Source: Alkalinema sp. RU_4_3
GTDB taxonomy: Bacteria; Cyanobacteriota; Cyanobacteriia; Leptolyngbyales; Leptolyngbyaceae
Assembly: GCA_012031975.1 (NCBI GenBank)
Contig: JAAUSA010000003.1
Coordinates: 1-63,684 of the forward strand
Direction of reading: 5' to 3'
DNA: 63,684 nt
Positions 28,904-38,379 of the stretch are shown here, piece after piece (positions within the stretch are counted from its first letter, which is position 1; every line of letters starts with the position of its first letter). The notes beneath the pieces are model-generated. The model was given only the letters and a program-made list of their open reading frames with translations. It had not been told where the DNA came from and searched no databases. The position numbers and the translations under genes are program-made.

Positions 28904-30335
28904 ATGGATTCCCGTTTTACCGTCGAAGTCTTGTCTCAGACCAGCAATCCCCAGCAGACGATCTATGCCGCGATGCATCAGGACTATGCGGAGGAGTTTG
29001 TGGCCCATGGGAAGGAGAAGTTTCCGGGGGAGGCTGAGGCTGGAGACCTAGTGATCAAGTATTTGCTGGGCGGCAATCGGGGCATTTCGGGCCGATCGAG
29101 CACCCCCAAATCGTCCTCAATATCGGCTGGTTCCCCCACAGCTGCATGCAACAGATCCGCACCCACCGCGTGGGCATCAGCTTCGATGTTCAATGTTTGG
29201 CCGCCGACACAGAAGTCACCTTCGTCAAAACCTCCGGGGCACTTTATAAGGTCAAACTAGGTGAGCTGTACGATCTATGGACCAACGGAGAAAAGGCGGT
29301 TCGCACAATGAACCTCCGGATTCTCAACGAAGAAACCGGAATCTTCGAAAGCAGTTATATCCAGGACGTCATGTGCAGCGGCACCCAACCCGTCTATCGC
29401 CTCACCCTAGAAGACGGCAAAACCCTTGACTGCACATCCAATCACCGCCTCTTCACAAGTCAAGGCTGGCAGCATATGGGCGATGCGATCGGCCTCGTCA
29501 CCAACGATCAGCACCAAGTCCTAGCCATGAAACGGGAAGCCGAAATCATGTGCAACGGTGTTTTAGTCCCAGAAAAGCCTCTGGTAGGGACGCGTATCCC
29601 GCGCCCGCCATCTCTGCCCCAACACAATCAATCAGACAGCAACCAAGGTCTAACAACCGATCGATCGATCGCCACAACCATAGCTGGCCCCCTAAATCCC
29701 CCAATACTGGGGGACTTTGAAACAGCCCCGGCTCGGAAGTCCCCCAGTATTGGGGGGTTGGGGGGCGATTCGGCCTGCCAACTCATGGCACACCCCGTCA
29801 AAGTTGTCAGCGTCGAATACCTCGGCATGCAAACCACCTACGACCTAGAAGTCGCCGGAAAATGGCACAACTTCGTCGCCAACGGCATGGTCGTCCATAA
29901 CTCCTTCCGCTATACAGGCACCCGGATCCTGGGCGTCGCCACCGGAGAAATTGAAGTCGATGAAGTCTTCTACCTCCGTCCCCTCGGCTTCTACACCAAC
30001 CGCCAGGGCAAAAATACGAATACACCGCCGAACAACGCGCCGAAGACCAGCAATGGTGCCTCGACGGGGCCAAACTCTACGCCAAACGCATCGCCGAGGG
30101 CTGCTCCGAAGAACATGCCAGAAGCCTCATCCCCTTCGACGTTCGCCAGCACTGGGTCATGAGCGCCAACGTTCGATCCTTGATGCACCTGATGGATCTG
30201 CGCGCCAAAGACGACGCCCAACTCGAAGCCCAGCAAATGTGCGAACTGATCTGGCCCCACTTTGAAGCCTGGGTGCCCGCGATCGCCGCCTGGTACAAGA
30301 AAAATCGCTGGGCCAAAGCCCGCCTCTCCCCCTAA
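28904..30335 (+). CDS. thyX: Flavin-dependent thymidylate synthase ThyX, split by an in-frame mini-intein (two frameshifts in the exteins)
   Basis: FAD enzyme that makes dTMP from dUMP. N-extein: MDSRFTVEVLSQTSNPQQ, then YAAMHQDYAEEFVAHG. The frame breaks near 29084 where one C is missing (GNRGHFGPIEHPQIV), continuing GWFPHSCMQQIRTHRVGISF to DVQ. The intein follows at 29194-29901. The C-extein resumes SFRYTGTRILGVATGE, then YLRPLGFYTNRQGK; a missing A near 30010 restores KKYEYTAEQRAEDQQW and the protein ends NRWAKARLSP at 30335. The mature enzyme would be about 241 residues. The insertion lies inside the ThyX signature, so the enzyme needs splicing to be active. No thyA is visible in the window. 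Confidence 0.9.
29583..29606. repeat. Short palindromic repeat inside the intein linker (GTAGGGACGCG type)
   Basis: ggtagggacgcg-tatcc-cgcgccc forms a stem GGG(A)CGCG / CGCGCCC with a five-base loop. It resembles the GTAGGG-led dispersed palindromes common in cyanobacterial intergenic DNA (from general knowledge, not checked here). Confidence 0.45.
29688..29765. repeat. 78-bp compound palindromic repeat inserted in frame in the thyX intein
   Basis: Left arm 29688-29717 (core cccccaatactgggggactt) and right arm 29737-29765 (core aagtcccccagtattggggg) are inverted copies over a perfect 20-bp core, and each arm is itself a small palindrome (CCCCCA-atac-TGGGGG). The length, 78 bp, is exactly 26 codons, so the intein frame survives (NPPILGDF and KSPSIGGLGG). 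It looks like a copy of a dispersed C/G-run repeat family known from cyanobacteria. Confidence 0.75.
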
Positions 30336-30443
30336 AACCACCCGGACCAAAGGAAAATCCTTCCGTAAAAGAACAGAGAGTCCGTAGAATAGGGTGGCAA
30401 TCTGCCCGATCGCTTGTAAACGCCCCAGAAGTATTTGTTGTAG

Positions 30444-31097
30444 TTGAAGATGAACATTATCGAACTCTTCCAGAAAGGCGGCATAGCCATGGTGCCCCTG
30501 GCCATCCTCTCCATCCTCGCCCTCAGCGTGATATTTGAGCGATCGCGCTTCTGGTTCACCATACTCAACAAAGAAAAAGAAATCGTCAGCCGCATCCTCG
30601 ACGCCTGCCGCCGCGACTGGGGCGCCGCCGGAGAAATCGCCCGCCAAGCCTACGACCAGCCGATCGGTCGCTTCCTCTACGCCCCCTTGAGACTGGAAAA
30701 CCCCGACCCCGAACTCTTCCGCCTCGCCCTTGAATCCAGCGCCGACGACGAAGTCGCCTCCATGCGCCGGGGCGACAAAATCCTCGAAGCCGTCATCGCC
30801 ATGGCCCCCCTCCTCGGCCTCCTCGGCACCGTACTCGGCCTAATCCGCTCCCTCGGCTCCATCAACATCAACCAAATTGGCACCGAAGCAACTAAAAATG
30901 TCACTGGCGGCATCGGCGAATCCCTAATCAGCACAGCAGCAGGCCTGATCGTCGCCCTGCTCAGCCTCGCCGCCTACCGCATATTCCAGGGTCTAGTCTT
31001 CAACCAAGCCAAAATCTTCCGCCGGGCAGGCAACGAAATGGAAGTCCTCTACCGTCAACGCTGGCAGCAGAAAGCCCTCAGCACGGTCCAGGAATAG
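30444..31097 (+). CDS. exbB: MotA/TolQ/ExbB proton channel family protein
   Basis: Inner-membrane proton channel subunit working with ExbD to energise an envelope machine. 217 residues with three helices: [20 protein letters not shown], then two in the conserved part [19 protein letters not shown] and [20 protein letters not shown]. It precedes exbD by 44 bp. No TonB or receptor gene is next to it, so the partner that uses the energy is unknown. Confidence 0.92.
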   Translation: MKMNIIELFQKGGIAMVPLAILSILALSVIFERSRFWFTILNKEKEIVSRILDACRRDWGAAGEIARQAYDQPIGRFLYAPLRLENPDPELFRLALESSADDEVASMRRGDKILEAVIAMAPLLGLLGTVLGLIRSLGSININQIGTEATKNVTGGIGESLISTAAGLIVALLSLAAYRIFQGLVFNQAKIFRRAGNEMEVLYRQRWQQKALSTVQE

Positions 31098-31141
31098 TTT
31101 TATCAGCCCCGTTTGCAGATTCAGATCCATCACCAAACCCC

Positions 31142-31912
31142 ATGAAACTTAACCTCGACCAGCCTGTTGAAGACGCCCAGATTCAGATCATCCCCTTGAT
31201 CGACGTGATCTTCTGCATCCTCACCTTCTTCATCCTCGCCTCCCTGCAAATAACCCGCCAACAGGCGATCAACGTCGATCTGCCCCAGGCCGCCACAGGC
31301 CAGGTCCAAATGCGGGAAATGCTCGTCGTCACCATCGACAACGTCGGCCAAACCTACATCGACAAGCAGCCCATCGATCCGGCCAGCCTCTACGATCGCC
31401 TCAAGCAATACCACGACAGCAAACCCGATGGCCTCCTCGTGCTCAACGCCTCCCAAAGCGCCTACTACAACGATGTGATTAGGGTACTCGACATCCTCCG
31501 CAAAGTCGGCGGAGACAAAGTCGCCCTCGCTACAATCCCCGAAGGCACCAATCCCAGCACCACCGGATCCCCCATCCCCGGCATGCCCGGCACCACCTTC
31601 CCCGGAGCCCCAATGCCCGGTTCAAACTTTCCCGGCGGCGGTATACCTGGCTCAAACATGCCTGGTAGCATGCCCAGTTCAAACATGCCCGGTTCAAACA
31701 TGCCCGGTAGCATGCCCGGTTCAAACCCACCCGGCAGCATGCCCAATCCAAACATGCCGAACAACGGCGTTCCTAATCCCGCCATCCCCGGCAGCAACCC
31801 CAGCGATCCTCTCAACCCCAGCAATTCCAGCACTAACCCAACTGGTCCCAACCCGATCGCCCCCAACCAACCAGCCCAGCCCAACCCAGCTCAACCCGCC
31901 GACGCCAACTAA
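31142..31912 (+). CDS. exbD: ExbD/TolR family protein with Pro/Gly/Met/Asn repeat tail
   Basis: Partner of the ExbB gene upstream. The first about 145 residues are a standard ExbD: one helix with the conserved Asp (QIIPLIDVIFCILTFFILAS) and the periplasmic domain. The last about 110 residues are low-complexity, made of variants of GSNMPGSMP, then Asn/Pro-rich to the end. The tail would sit in the periplasm and could span or bind the cell wall. 256 residues against about 140 for ordinary ExbD. The repetitive DNA could vary in copy number. Confidence 0.9.
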   Translation: MKLNLDQPVEDAQIQIIPLIDVIFCILTFFILASLQITRQQAINVDLPQAATGQVQMREMLVVTIDNVGQTYIDKQPIDPASLYDRLKQYHDSKPDGLLVLNASQSAYYNDVIRVLDILRKVGGDKVALATIPEGTNPSTTGSPIPGMPGTTFPGAPMPGSNFPGGGIPGSNMPGSMPSSNMPGSNMPGSMPGSNPPGSMPNPNMPNNGVPNPAIPGSNPSDPLNPSNSSTNPTGPNPIAPNQPAQPNPAQPADAN

Positions 31913-32098
31913 TCCCATCCATCGCGAATATCTTTCTCTAGATAGATGTAAAAAAACGACGATTGCCCTAACGTCCTGGATGTTATCAATGTCGATCGCA
32001 CTACCAATAGGGAAAATCTGAAGTCAGGATTACGAAATCCAGGGCCTTTTCAGGAATCCGGTAGTGTAAAAGCATTCACCGTCAGGAGATATTTTGGT

Positions 32099-32541
32099 AT
32101 GGAATGGCTGATTGGTTTAATCATCACCACACTCGTCGTGGCCCTGGGTCTTTTAATAATTTCCAAACTGCCGATCGGAGTTGAAATAGATAGCCTGACA
32201 TCGCGATCGTTTCGGCTTTAGTCTTTGGTCTACTCAATGGTCTCTTCGGCTGGCTAACCCGTGGTTTAGCTGCCACGATCATCCTGGCACCGATTGCCTG
32301 GGTCCTCAACATCATCATTTTCGGAGTCACCGCCAAACTCGTGGAGGGTTTCCGGCTCACCAACGGCTTGATTAGTGCCGCACTCGGTGCCTTTGCCCTG
32401 GCGATTGTCAATTCCGTCACCACCTTTGCCCTAGAAGCCATGGGTGTTTTGGCCAGTCCTGCGGTTAAGCCGATGATCAAGCCTGCAAAAAAAGCAGCCA
32501 AGGGCTTGGGAATGTTGTTTTTCCCCGACATCATGAGCTAA
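32099..32541 (+). CDS. Phage holin family 4-like (PF04020-type) small membrane protein (one frameshift)
   Basis: Starts at ATG 32099: [20 protein letters not shown] with [11 protein letters not shown], the hallmark of this family; restoring one G near 32200 gives [20 protein letters not shown] and continues [20 protein letters not shown]. Four membrane helices, about 147 residues, a Lys-rich C-terminus ([13 protein letters not shown]). Despite the name the family is common in non-phage cyanobacterial chromosomes and its role is unknown. No phage genes lie nearby. Confidence 0.8.
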
Positions 32542-32617
32542 GTCTCCCCACAGAGACAAGAATTTGCGTCAAGGTAGACAACGGTCTACTTTTTTTGCCC
32601 CTACTCCACCCATCCCC

Positions 32618-33270
32618 ATGACTACCGAACCCCAAGAACAGACCGCCGCCGATCTCAAACTCACAGCCGACCAATACAAACGCAAAATGCAGCGTCGCCA
32701 GGCAGTCCAAGCCGATCGCCTTGCCGACGCCATCAGCGAACAGGGCCTGATCATCGTCAACACAGGCAACGGCAAGGGCAAAACCACAGCGGCCCTTGGC
32801 ATGGTCCTCCGATCGCTGGGCCATGGCTACAAAGTCGCGATCGTCCAATTCATCAAAGGCGCCTGGGAACCCGCCGAAAAGCCGCCTTTTCTCCCTGGTC
32901 CAGCGGCGAAGACCCCCAACTCACCTTCCACGCCATGGGCGAAGGCTTCACCTGGGATACCCAAGACCGCGATCGCGACATCCAAAAAGCCCAGGAAGCC
33001 TGGGAAAAAGCCCTGACTTATATTAAAAACCCCGACTACCGCTTCGTCCTGCTCGACGAGGTGAACATCGCCCTCAAACTTGGCTACCTCTCCCCCGAGC
33101 TAATTCTCCAGGGCCTCGACCAAAAGCCCGACCTCACCCATGTAGTCCTCACAGGCCGAGGAGCACCTCAAGCCATCATCGATCGCGCCGACCTCGTCAC
33201 CGAAATGCAGATCATCAAACATCCCTTCAAAGAACAAGGCATCAAGGCCCAAGCCGGGATCGAGTTTTAA
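32618..33270 (+). CDS. cobO: Cob(I)yrinic acid a,c-diamide adenosyltransferase (one frameshift)
   Basis: Adenosylates the corrin ring in cobalamin synthesis or salvage. Start ATG 32618 ([15 protein letters not shown]). P-loop [19 protein letters not shown] is the CobA/CobO signature; [13 protein letters not shown] follows. One G is missing near 32883, and restoring it gives [16 protein letters not shown], then [14 protein letters not shown] and [16 protein letters not shown], ending IKAQAGIEF. About 217 residues repaired. No other cobalamin gene is adjacent. Confidence 0.92.
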
Positions 33271-33568
33271 TCCAACATTTACGTGTCCAAAGCATAGTCC
33301 GTGTATCTGACACAATCCGCAAATCAACTGAGGACATTTCGGCTAGCATGAACCAGACCAGGGTTCCTGCGGAATCGATCGCCCTATCCATCGCCCTATG
33401 ATGCCTTTGGCAGATCCAAACCGCCCATTCGCCTGTATAGATCCCTAAGCCCCCACGTCCCCATGAAAGAAACGCTTTCTGTGTGGGAATACTGAAATTT
33501 GTATCGCGTTGAATGCTTCCCAGTCCCGTCCCAGAAAATCTCTCACCGTAGCATCAAGGTTCACAAGA
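33271..33568 (+). other. Intergenic region before the FG-GAP protein
   Basis: About 298 bp. No gene seen. It carries several ATCG-rich and CCC-rich stretches and presumably the promoter of the surface-protein gene; I cannot identify boxes with confidence. Confidence 0.35.
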
Positions 33569-36529
33569 ATGCCTAACAATCCTAATAACAACACCTTCGC
33601 CACCGCCACGGAAATCCTCACCGTCAGTGCGGGAGCCATCACTAGAAAGGGTGAACTCAGTGCTGCGGACACCGTAGACTATTACAAATTCACAACCGCC
33701 AGCGTCAGCAACGTCAACATCAAGCTGACCGACTTAACTGGCAACGCCAAGGTCCGCCTGGGCAAGCTCAACAGCGCTGGCACTTTCACCGAGGAACTGC
33801 CCCTCTCCGACAATGGCGGTAAGCTCTCCGAAGCCCTTCTCAAGACAGGCATCGCCGCTGGCACCTACTATATCGAAGTCACCCTCTCCGGCACCGCCCC
33901 CACCGCCAATTACACCCTCTCCACCTTCGCCAGCGCCGACACCAGCTACAGCTCCCTGCTCTGGCGCAACGAAACCCTTCAAGGAACCTCGCCCAACAGT
34001 CCTCCTGGTGTCGCCGCCACATGGCAACTGCAAGGTAAGGACTACGGAGATGCACGCTTCCTGCCCGGTGGCACCGATGCCAATGGCAACCCCATCCCAG
34101 ACATCGCTCTACCAGCCAACCTCTACATTGCTGGCACCGGCGACCTTAATGGGGATGGGGCTGATGATATAATCTGGCGCGATCGCAGCGACGGCAGCGT
34201 CTTCACCTGGATGATGGATGGCAAAACCATCCTCAAGAAAGCCGATGGCAGCTATGATGCAGCTATCATTGAAGTCCTGGGAGCTAGTGGAGCACTGGAA
34301 AAACTGCCTATTCCAGAGAATTGGATTCTCGCGGGCGTAGCGGACATCGATGGCGATCTAAAATCCGACATGCTCTGGCGCAACCTGACCGATGGGACGA
34401 CCTATGTCTGGCGCATGGATGGCACAAAGATTGCTAGTGTGAAACAGATTGAGGGCATTGTCCCTGGCGAATGGGACGTCGCTGGTCTGGCCGACACCAA
34501 CAAAGATGGTAAATCTGATATTCTTTGGCGGCAACGGAGCACAGGGATCGTCGCCATCTGGCTATTGGATGCCAACACTGCCAGCGGCATCGCTGCTGTG
34601 ACTGGTGCCCAGAAGGTTACTGCACCGATCGACCTAAACTATAAAATTGTCGCCTTCACGGACGTCACAGGGGATGGCCGGGCAGATATCATATGGCGCA
34701 ACGCAAGCGGTGGGAAAGTCGCTTTCTGGGAAATTAATGGCGCAGATCTTGTTCTATCAGGCGCCACAAGGGTGGTGGACGCGACTATCCCCGCAGACTT
34801 CTTCATCGCGGGGATCGCTGATTTTGATGGGGATCAGAGAGCTGATTTGCTATGGCGCAACAATAATGGCTTCGTCGGCCTTTGGACAACCGATCTGACC
34901 TCCGTGAGCGGATTCAAGCTCCAACGGGAGTTTGCCGTCATCAATCCCACAACAAATGCCGAAGACACCGTGTCTCCCAGCGGCCAATACACCATTGAAG
35001 CCGTGAAGGATTTCAACGGAGATGGCAAGGCCGATATCTTCTGGCGTAACCCTAGCTTAGGGGAAACAGGCGTCTGGACCATCAAGAATACCTCCCCCAC
35101 AAGTCCCAATGGCAAGTTCGTACTCGATCTGACCCAAACAGGCTTTATTCCAATTGGTGCTGGCTTTGACTACAGCATCAAAGGCGTCCTTAACACCAAA
35201 TTCACCCGCCAGCCCCAGACCCTAACCACAGGTGACGCCCGAACTGCCTTTAATCTCGGCGTCGCCGACGGCATCGGCAATTACGTCGAAAGCGTCAGCG
35301 GCACCAGCAAGGACCTCTACAATTTCAAACTGGAGCGCAACTCCACGCTCAAACTGGAGCTGCTAAATCCCACGAACCTGTCAACAGTCCAAGGCAGCGC
35401 CACCTACATCCTGCGTAAGCAGAATGAGGATGGCACATTCACGGTCATCTACCCCGACCCCGCCAATCCCGCAGCGCCCCCGCCCGCCCGCTTTGCCGCT
35501 GGAACTTACCAGATCGAAGTCGGCTCAACGGCACCTGTCGCCACGACCGTCGTGCCCTACAACTTGCGTGTGACAGGTACACCGATCGCCATCGATCTCG
35601 TGGGCAAAGTCTTCACGCCACCCGCCAGCGTCACTCTTGAGACTGTCCCTGATCCCAACGCAACCACCAAACCCAAGTCACAGATCGACGTCAACTACAC
35701 GATCGAGAACAAGGAGCCCTCAGATTCTGGCGCTGTGAAGGTCCGCTTCTACATCTCCCGCGATGAGACGATTGACCCGACCGCTGACAAACTCCTGAAA
35801 GTCGTCAGCGGAGCAACCTTCCTCGATGAGACCGTCGTTGCCAATGTCCCTGGCAATAGCCCTGGCGTCGCAGGCACCGTCAAATTGGAACTTCCCGATG
35901 GTACGGACCTATTCTGGCTCAACGATCGCGACTACTACATCGGGATGGTGATCGATCCAGTCAGCACCACCTTGCCCACGGGTGAAATCGAGGAGACCGG
36001 GGAACGCGACGTGAATAACCCGCCCATCCCCAACGTCATCTCCAACAACTACAACCAAGCCCTCGGCAAGGACAAACAGGTGATTGGTGTGACCAACACC
36101 CAGGTCCCGAACCTGCAAGTCCTCCAGTTGAGCGCTGAAACGACAACACTCACCAGGACTAGCACCAGCAACTTCACCTACACCGTGAGAAACGATGGGA
36201 AGCGATCGACTCAAGGTTTAGTAAACGGCGTCGAAATAGCACTCTACATCTCGGATCAGAGTGATCTTACCTTTGAGAACCTCAAGACCCAAGGTGCAAG
36301 AGTGTTCCTAGATGACGTTAATGGCGGTGCTCCGATCGCTGGCTTGACCACCGTGGCTGACCTAACCGGGACCTTCTCCCTGGCCTCGGTCAATGCTAAC
36401 TACTGGGAAGCTCGCCCAGGCATTACGCAGTACTATCTGTACGCCTTCGTGGATTCCAACACCAGCATTGGGGAAAGTGACGAAAGCGATAACGTCTTCA
36501 AGGCTGTCACCCAGTTGACCATTTCATAG
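33569..36529 (+). CDS. Large FG-GAP (VCBS-like) repeat protein with pre-peptidase and CARDB-like domains
   Basis: Putative secreted or surface protein. I prefer ATG 33569 (MPNNPNNNTFATATEIL) because the domain begins there; ATG 33509 adds 20 basic residues. Order: pre-peptidase C-terminal-like domain (residues 5-115), six FG-GAP repeats of the form D-x-N/D-G-D-x-x-x-D-I-x-W-R (for example DLNGDGADDIIWR, DFNGDGKADIFWR), which bind Ca2+, to about residue 550, a second pre-peptidase-like domain (about 560-690), and two CARDB-like beta-sandwich modules ending DESDNVFKAVTQLTIS. No N-terminal signal peptide is visible, which fits type I secretion or another route. No frameshift. About 986 residues. 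Function unknown, perhaps adhesion or matrix. Confidence 0.82.
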   Translation: MPNNPNNNTFATATEILTVSAGAITRKGELSAADTVDYYKFTTASVSNVNIKLTDLTGNAKVRLGKLNSAGTFTEELPLSDNGGKLSEALLKTGIAAGTYYIEVTLSGTAPTANYTLSTFASADTSYSSLLWRNETLQGTSPNSPPGVAATWQLQGKDYGDARFLPGGTDANGNPIPDIALPANLYIAGTGDLNGDGADDIIWRDRSDGSVFTWMMDGKTILKKADGSYDAAIIEVLGASGALEKLPIPENWILAGVADIDGDLKSDMLWRNLTDGTTYVWRMDGTKIASVKQIEGIVPGEWDVAGLADTNKDGKSDILWRQRSTGIVAIWLLDANTASGIAAVTGAQKVTAPIDLNYKIVAFTDVTGDGRADIIWRNASGGKVAFWEINGADLVLSGATRVVDATIPADFFIAGIADFDGDQRADLLWRNNNGFVGLWTTDLTSVSGFKLQREFAVINPTTNAEDTVSPSGQYTIEAVKDFNGDGKADIFWRNPSLGETGVWTIKNTSPTSPNGKFVLDLTQTGFIPIGAGFDYSIKGVLNTKFTRQPQTLTTGDARTAFNLGVADGIGNYVESVSGTSKDLYNFKLERNSTLKLELLNPTNLSTVQGSATYILRKQNEDGTFTVIYPDPANPAAPPPARFAAGTYQIEVGSTAPVATTVVPYNLRVTGTPIAIDLVGKVFTPPASVTLETVPDPNATTKPKSQIDVNYTIENKEPSDSGAVKVRFYISRDETIDPTADKLLKVVSGATFLDETVVANVPGNSPGVAGTVKLELPDGTDLFWLNDRDYYIGMVIDPVSTTLPTGEIEETGERDVNNPPIPNVISNNYNQALGKDKQVIGVTNTQVPNLQVLQLSAETTTLTRTSTSNFTYTVRNDGKRSTQGLVNGVEIALYISDQSDLTFENLKTQGARVFLDDVNGGAPIAGLTTVADLTGTFSLASVNANYWEARPGITQYYLYAFVDSNTSIGESDESDNVFKAVTQLTIS

Positions 36530-36546
36530 GAGACATAACACAAGCA

Positions 36547-36583
36547 AAAGCGCCCTGAATCAAGAGATCCAGGGCGCTTTTTT
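36547..36583 (+). terminator. Rho-independent terminator after the FG-GAP protein gene
   Basis: aaagcgccctg pairs with cagggcgcttt and is followed by T residues, 17 bp after the stop codon; the A run on the left could also end the converging minus-strand gene. Confidence 0.85.
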
Positions 36584-36592
36584 GATTCGATT

Positions 36593-36988
36593 CTAAGTAT
36601 TCAGCGAATTCTCCAACCGATCGATCGCCTCCGCCACCGAAATCTGGAACACCCCGGCCTTCCCCCGATCGAAGGCATTCCGCCACTGCATATAGCCCTC
36701 CAAGAAATCCGGCAAAATCGGATTCTCCTCCAGCAAACCCGTCACCGACCCATCAATGGCCGCTTCGGAAAACGGCAAATGGGCCACCTCCTCCGCAATG
36801 CCCGAAGTCGCGCTCGGGTTGCGAATCGACAGACCCGTCACCGACACATGGACAATCACCCCGAGTACAGGATGACGATCGACCCTGACCACCACCAAAA
36901 TAGAGGCATGCTCCTGGGGGCGGGTCTGATAGGACCAACGCTGCCCCACCCGATATACACTTTCTAGACAGTCAGTCAGAACAGACAT
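36593..36988 (-). CDS. Hypothetical protein, 131 aa, coupled to the PLP enzyme gene
   Basis: Not recognised. Soluble protein: QRWSYQTRPQEHASILVVVR begins a beta-rich half, then LPFSEAAIDGSVTGLL and LEGYMQWRNAFDRGKAGVF. Its ATG overlaps the stop of the upstream PLP enzyme (TAATG at 36986-36990), so the two are translationally coupled and probably functionally linked. No membrane segment. Confidence 0.75.
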   Translation of the reverse strand: MSVLTDCLESVYRVGQRWSYQTRPQEHASILVVVRVDRHPVLGVIVHVSVTGLSIRNPSATSGIAEEVAHLPFSEAAIDGSVTGLLEENPILPDFLEGYMQWRNAFDRGKAGVFQISVAEAIDRLENSLNT

Positions 36989-38266
36989 TAGGCACTAATC
37001 GTCGTTTTGTTACAGAGTAGTCGATCGCGGACCTTCGCCATGGTCGTCACCAGCATATCCATCTCCTCACGGGTATGAATCGCCGTAACGGTCGTCCGAA
37101 TCCGGGGTTTGGCAATGAACCAGATGGCCGAGGCCCAGACCCCCTCCATCAGCAGCTCCGTCGCAAACTCCTTGGGATTGATATCCTCCGGCAGCATAAT
37201 CGGCACCACATTGGTCTCGCCGATCGCCTCAAAACCATAGGCCGTCAATTGAGCCCGCAGATACTTCGTATTCTCCTGAAGCTGCTTGACCCGCTCTGGC
37301 TCACGCTGCACCAGACGCACCGCCTCCAGGGCCGCCGCCGTCAGGGGCGGTGCTAAGGAACAGGTGCCGATCGACGTCGGCGACACATTCAGCAGCGGAA
37401 TAAACTCCGGAATATGGGAACTAATCGCTGCCCCCACGGACGCCCCAAACTTCGAGAAGTGGTCATGATCACCGGATTCACATTGCGATCGATCGCATAT
37501 TGCGGCGTAATCCCAAAATGCTCATAGATCCCTCGGCCCGTCGCCCCGATAGACCCACTGGCATGGGCCTCATCCATCACCAGCACCGAGTCCGGATAGT
37601 TTGAGAGAATTTCAATCATCTCGGGCAGAGGCGCCACATCCCCATCCATGGAAAACACCGCATCGGAGACCACCAGAATTCGATCGCCCGGCTTGGCATA
37701 GCGCTTCAGCTTCTTGGCAAAGTCCGCCATATCACAGTGGCGATAGGCCTTCACCCGCACCGCCGGACTGTAGCCGAAGAGCTTCCCCGATCGGTCCCGG
37801 AATTGGCCAGGGCCGACATGATGCAGCCATGGTTCAGCACATCGGTCATGATCAGCGTCTCGCGGGTATGCTCAAAGCCCGGCACCGGAATCGCCAAATG
37901 ACAAAAGGCATCCATCAGCGCGGGCATGGCCATCCAAGCATTCAAAAAGAGCTGCGTATGGGGCAAATGCTTCAGCTTCGAAACCTCCTGCTCCAGCTCC
38001 CGGTGCAACCCAATCCGACCACTGAGCACCGAGGTTGAACTATTCGAGGTGCCAAAGGCCAAGATCGCATCGATCGCCGCCTGCTTGACCGCCCCATGCT
38101 GCGTCAACCCCAAGACGTCATTGGTGCAGAAGGTGAGCACGTTGCGGCGCTCGCCCGAGGGTGTCTCAATGTCAACCCGGTTGCCCTGACGGCCATGGAC
38201 AATGTATTCATCCGGGTCGAGACCACTCTCATACCAGCGCTGAACATATTCCTGTACAACTTGCAC
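36988..38266 (-). CDS. AONS/Kbl-family PLP-dependent acyltransferase (8-amino-7-oxononanoate synthase-like), two frameshifts
   Basis: Alpha-oxoamine synthase family enzyme that condenses an amino acid with an acyl-CoA. Start GTG 38266 is preceded by acaggag at good spacing. N-terminal text VQVVQEYVQRWYESGLDP and TSNSSTSVLSGRIGLHRELE; PLP-binding Asp/His in VLVMDEAHASGSIGATGRG. The active-site Lys lies in TFSKFGASVG after restoring one T near 37458. A second break near 37795 joins ALANSGRDR to SGKLFGYSPAV. About 425 residues repaired. It could be BioF, glycine C-acetyltransferase or another family member; the substrate is not readable. Confidence 0.85.
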
Positions 38267-38379
38267 ACTTATTCTCCTGTCACCGAAAAGGATTGTTCCT
38301 ACTGCCTCTGCTGAGGAACGAGTACTTGCAGTATAGGGTCTTAGTTTAACTTTCGTTAAGCCCCCTTGCCATGAATTCG

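Larger units (their letters stand above)
29194..29901 (+). other. Mini-intein in ThyX (236 residues, class 1)
   Basis: Begins with Cys1 (CLAADTEVTF). Block B is near residues 62-84 with CTSNHRLF, including TxxH. Block F is residues 216-227 (YDLEVAGKWHNF), and the end is MVVHN, the penultimate His and terminal Asn needed for cyclisation. The +1 extein residue is Ser. All splicing residues are therefore present and splicing is predicted. No LAGLIDADG or HNH endonuclease is seen; the linker (about residues 110-200) is Pro/Gly-rich and holds two palindromic DNA repeats in frame. Confidence 0.88.

Noticed and set aside
31620-31760. CRISPR-like tandem repeat
   Set aside because: The units are in-frame codons of the ExbD tail with no spacers; no cas genes are present.
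32099-32541. Prophage indicated by a holin gene
   Set aside because: The family is common in cyanobacterial chromosomes and no other phage gene, integrase or att site is near.
36753-36938. Extra small frames within the 131-aa hypothetical gene
   Set aside because: They are shadows in other frames of the coupled gene at 36593-36988.
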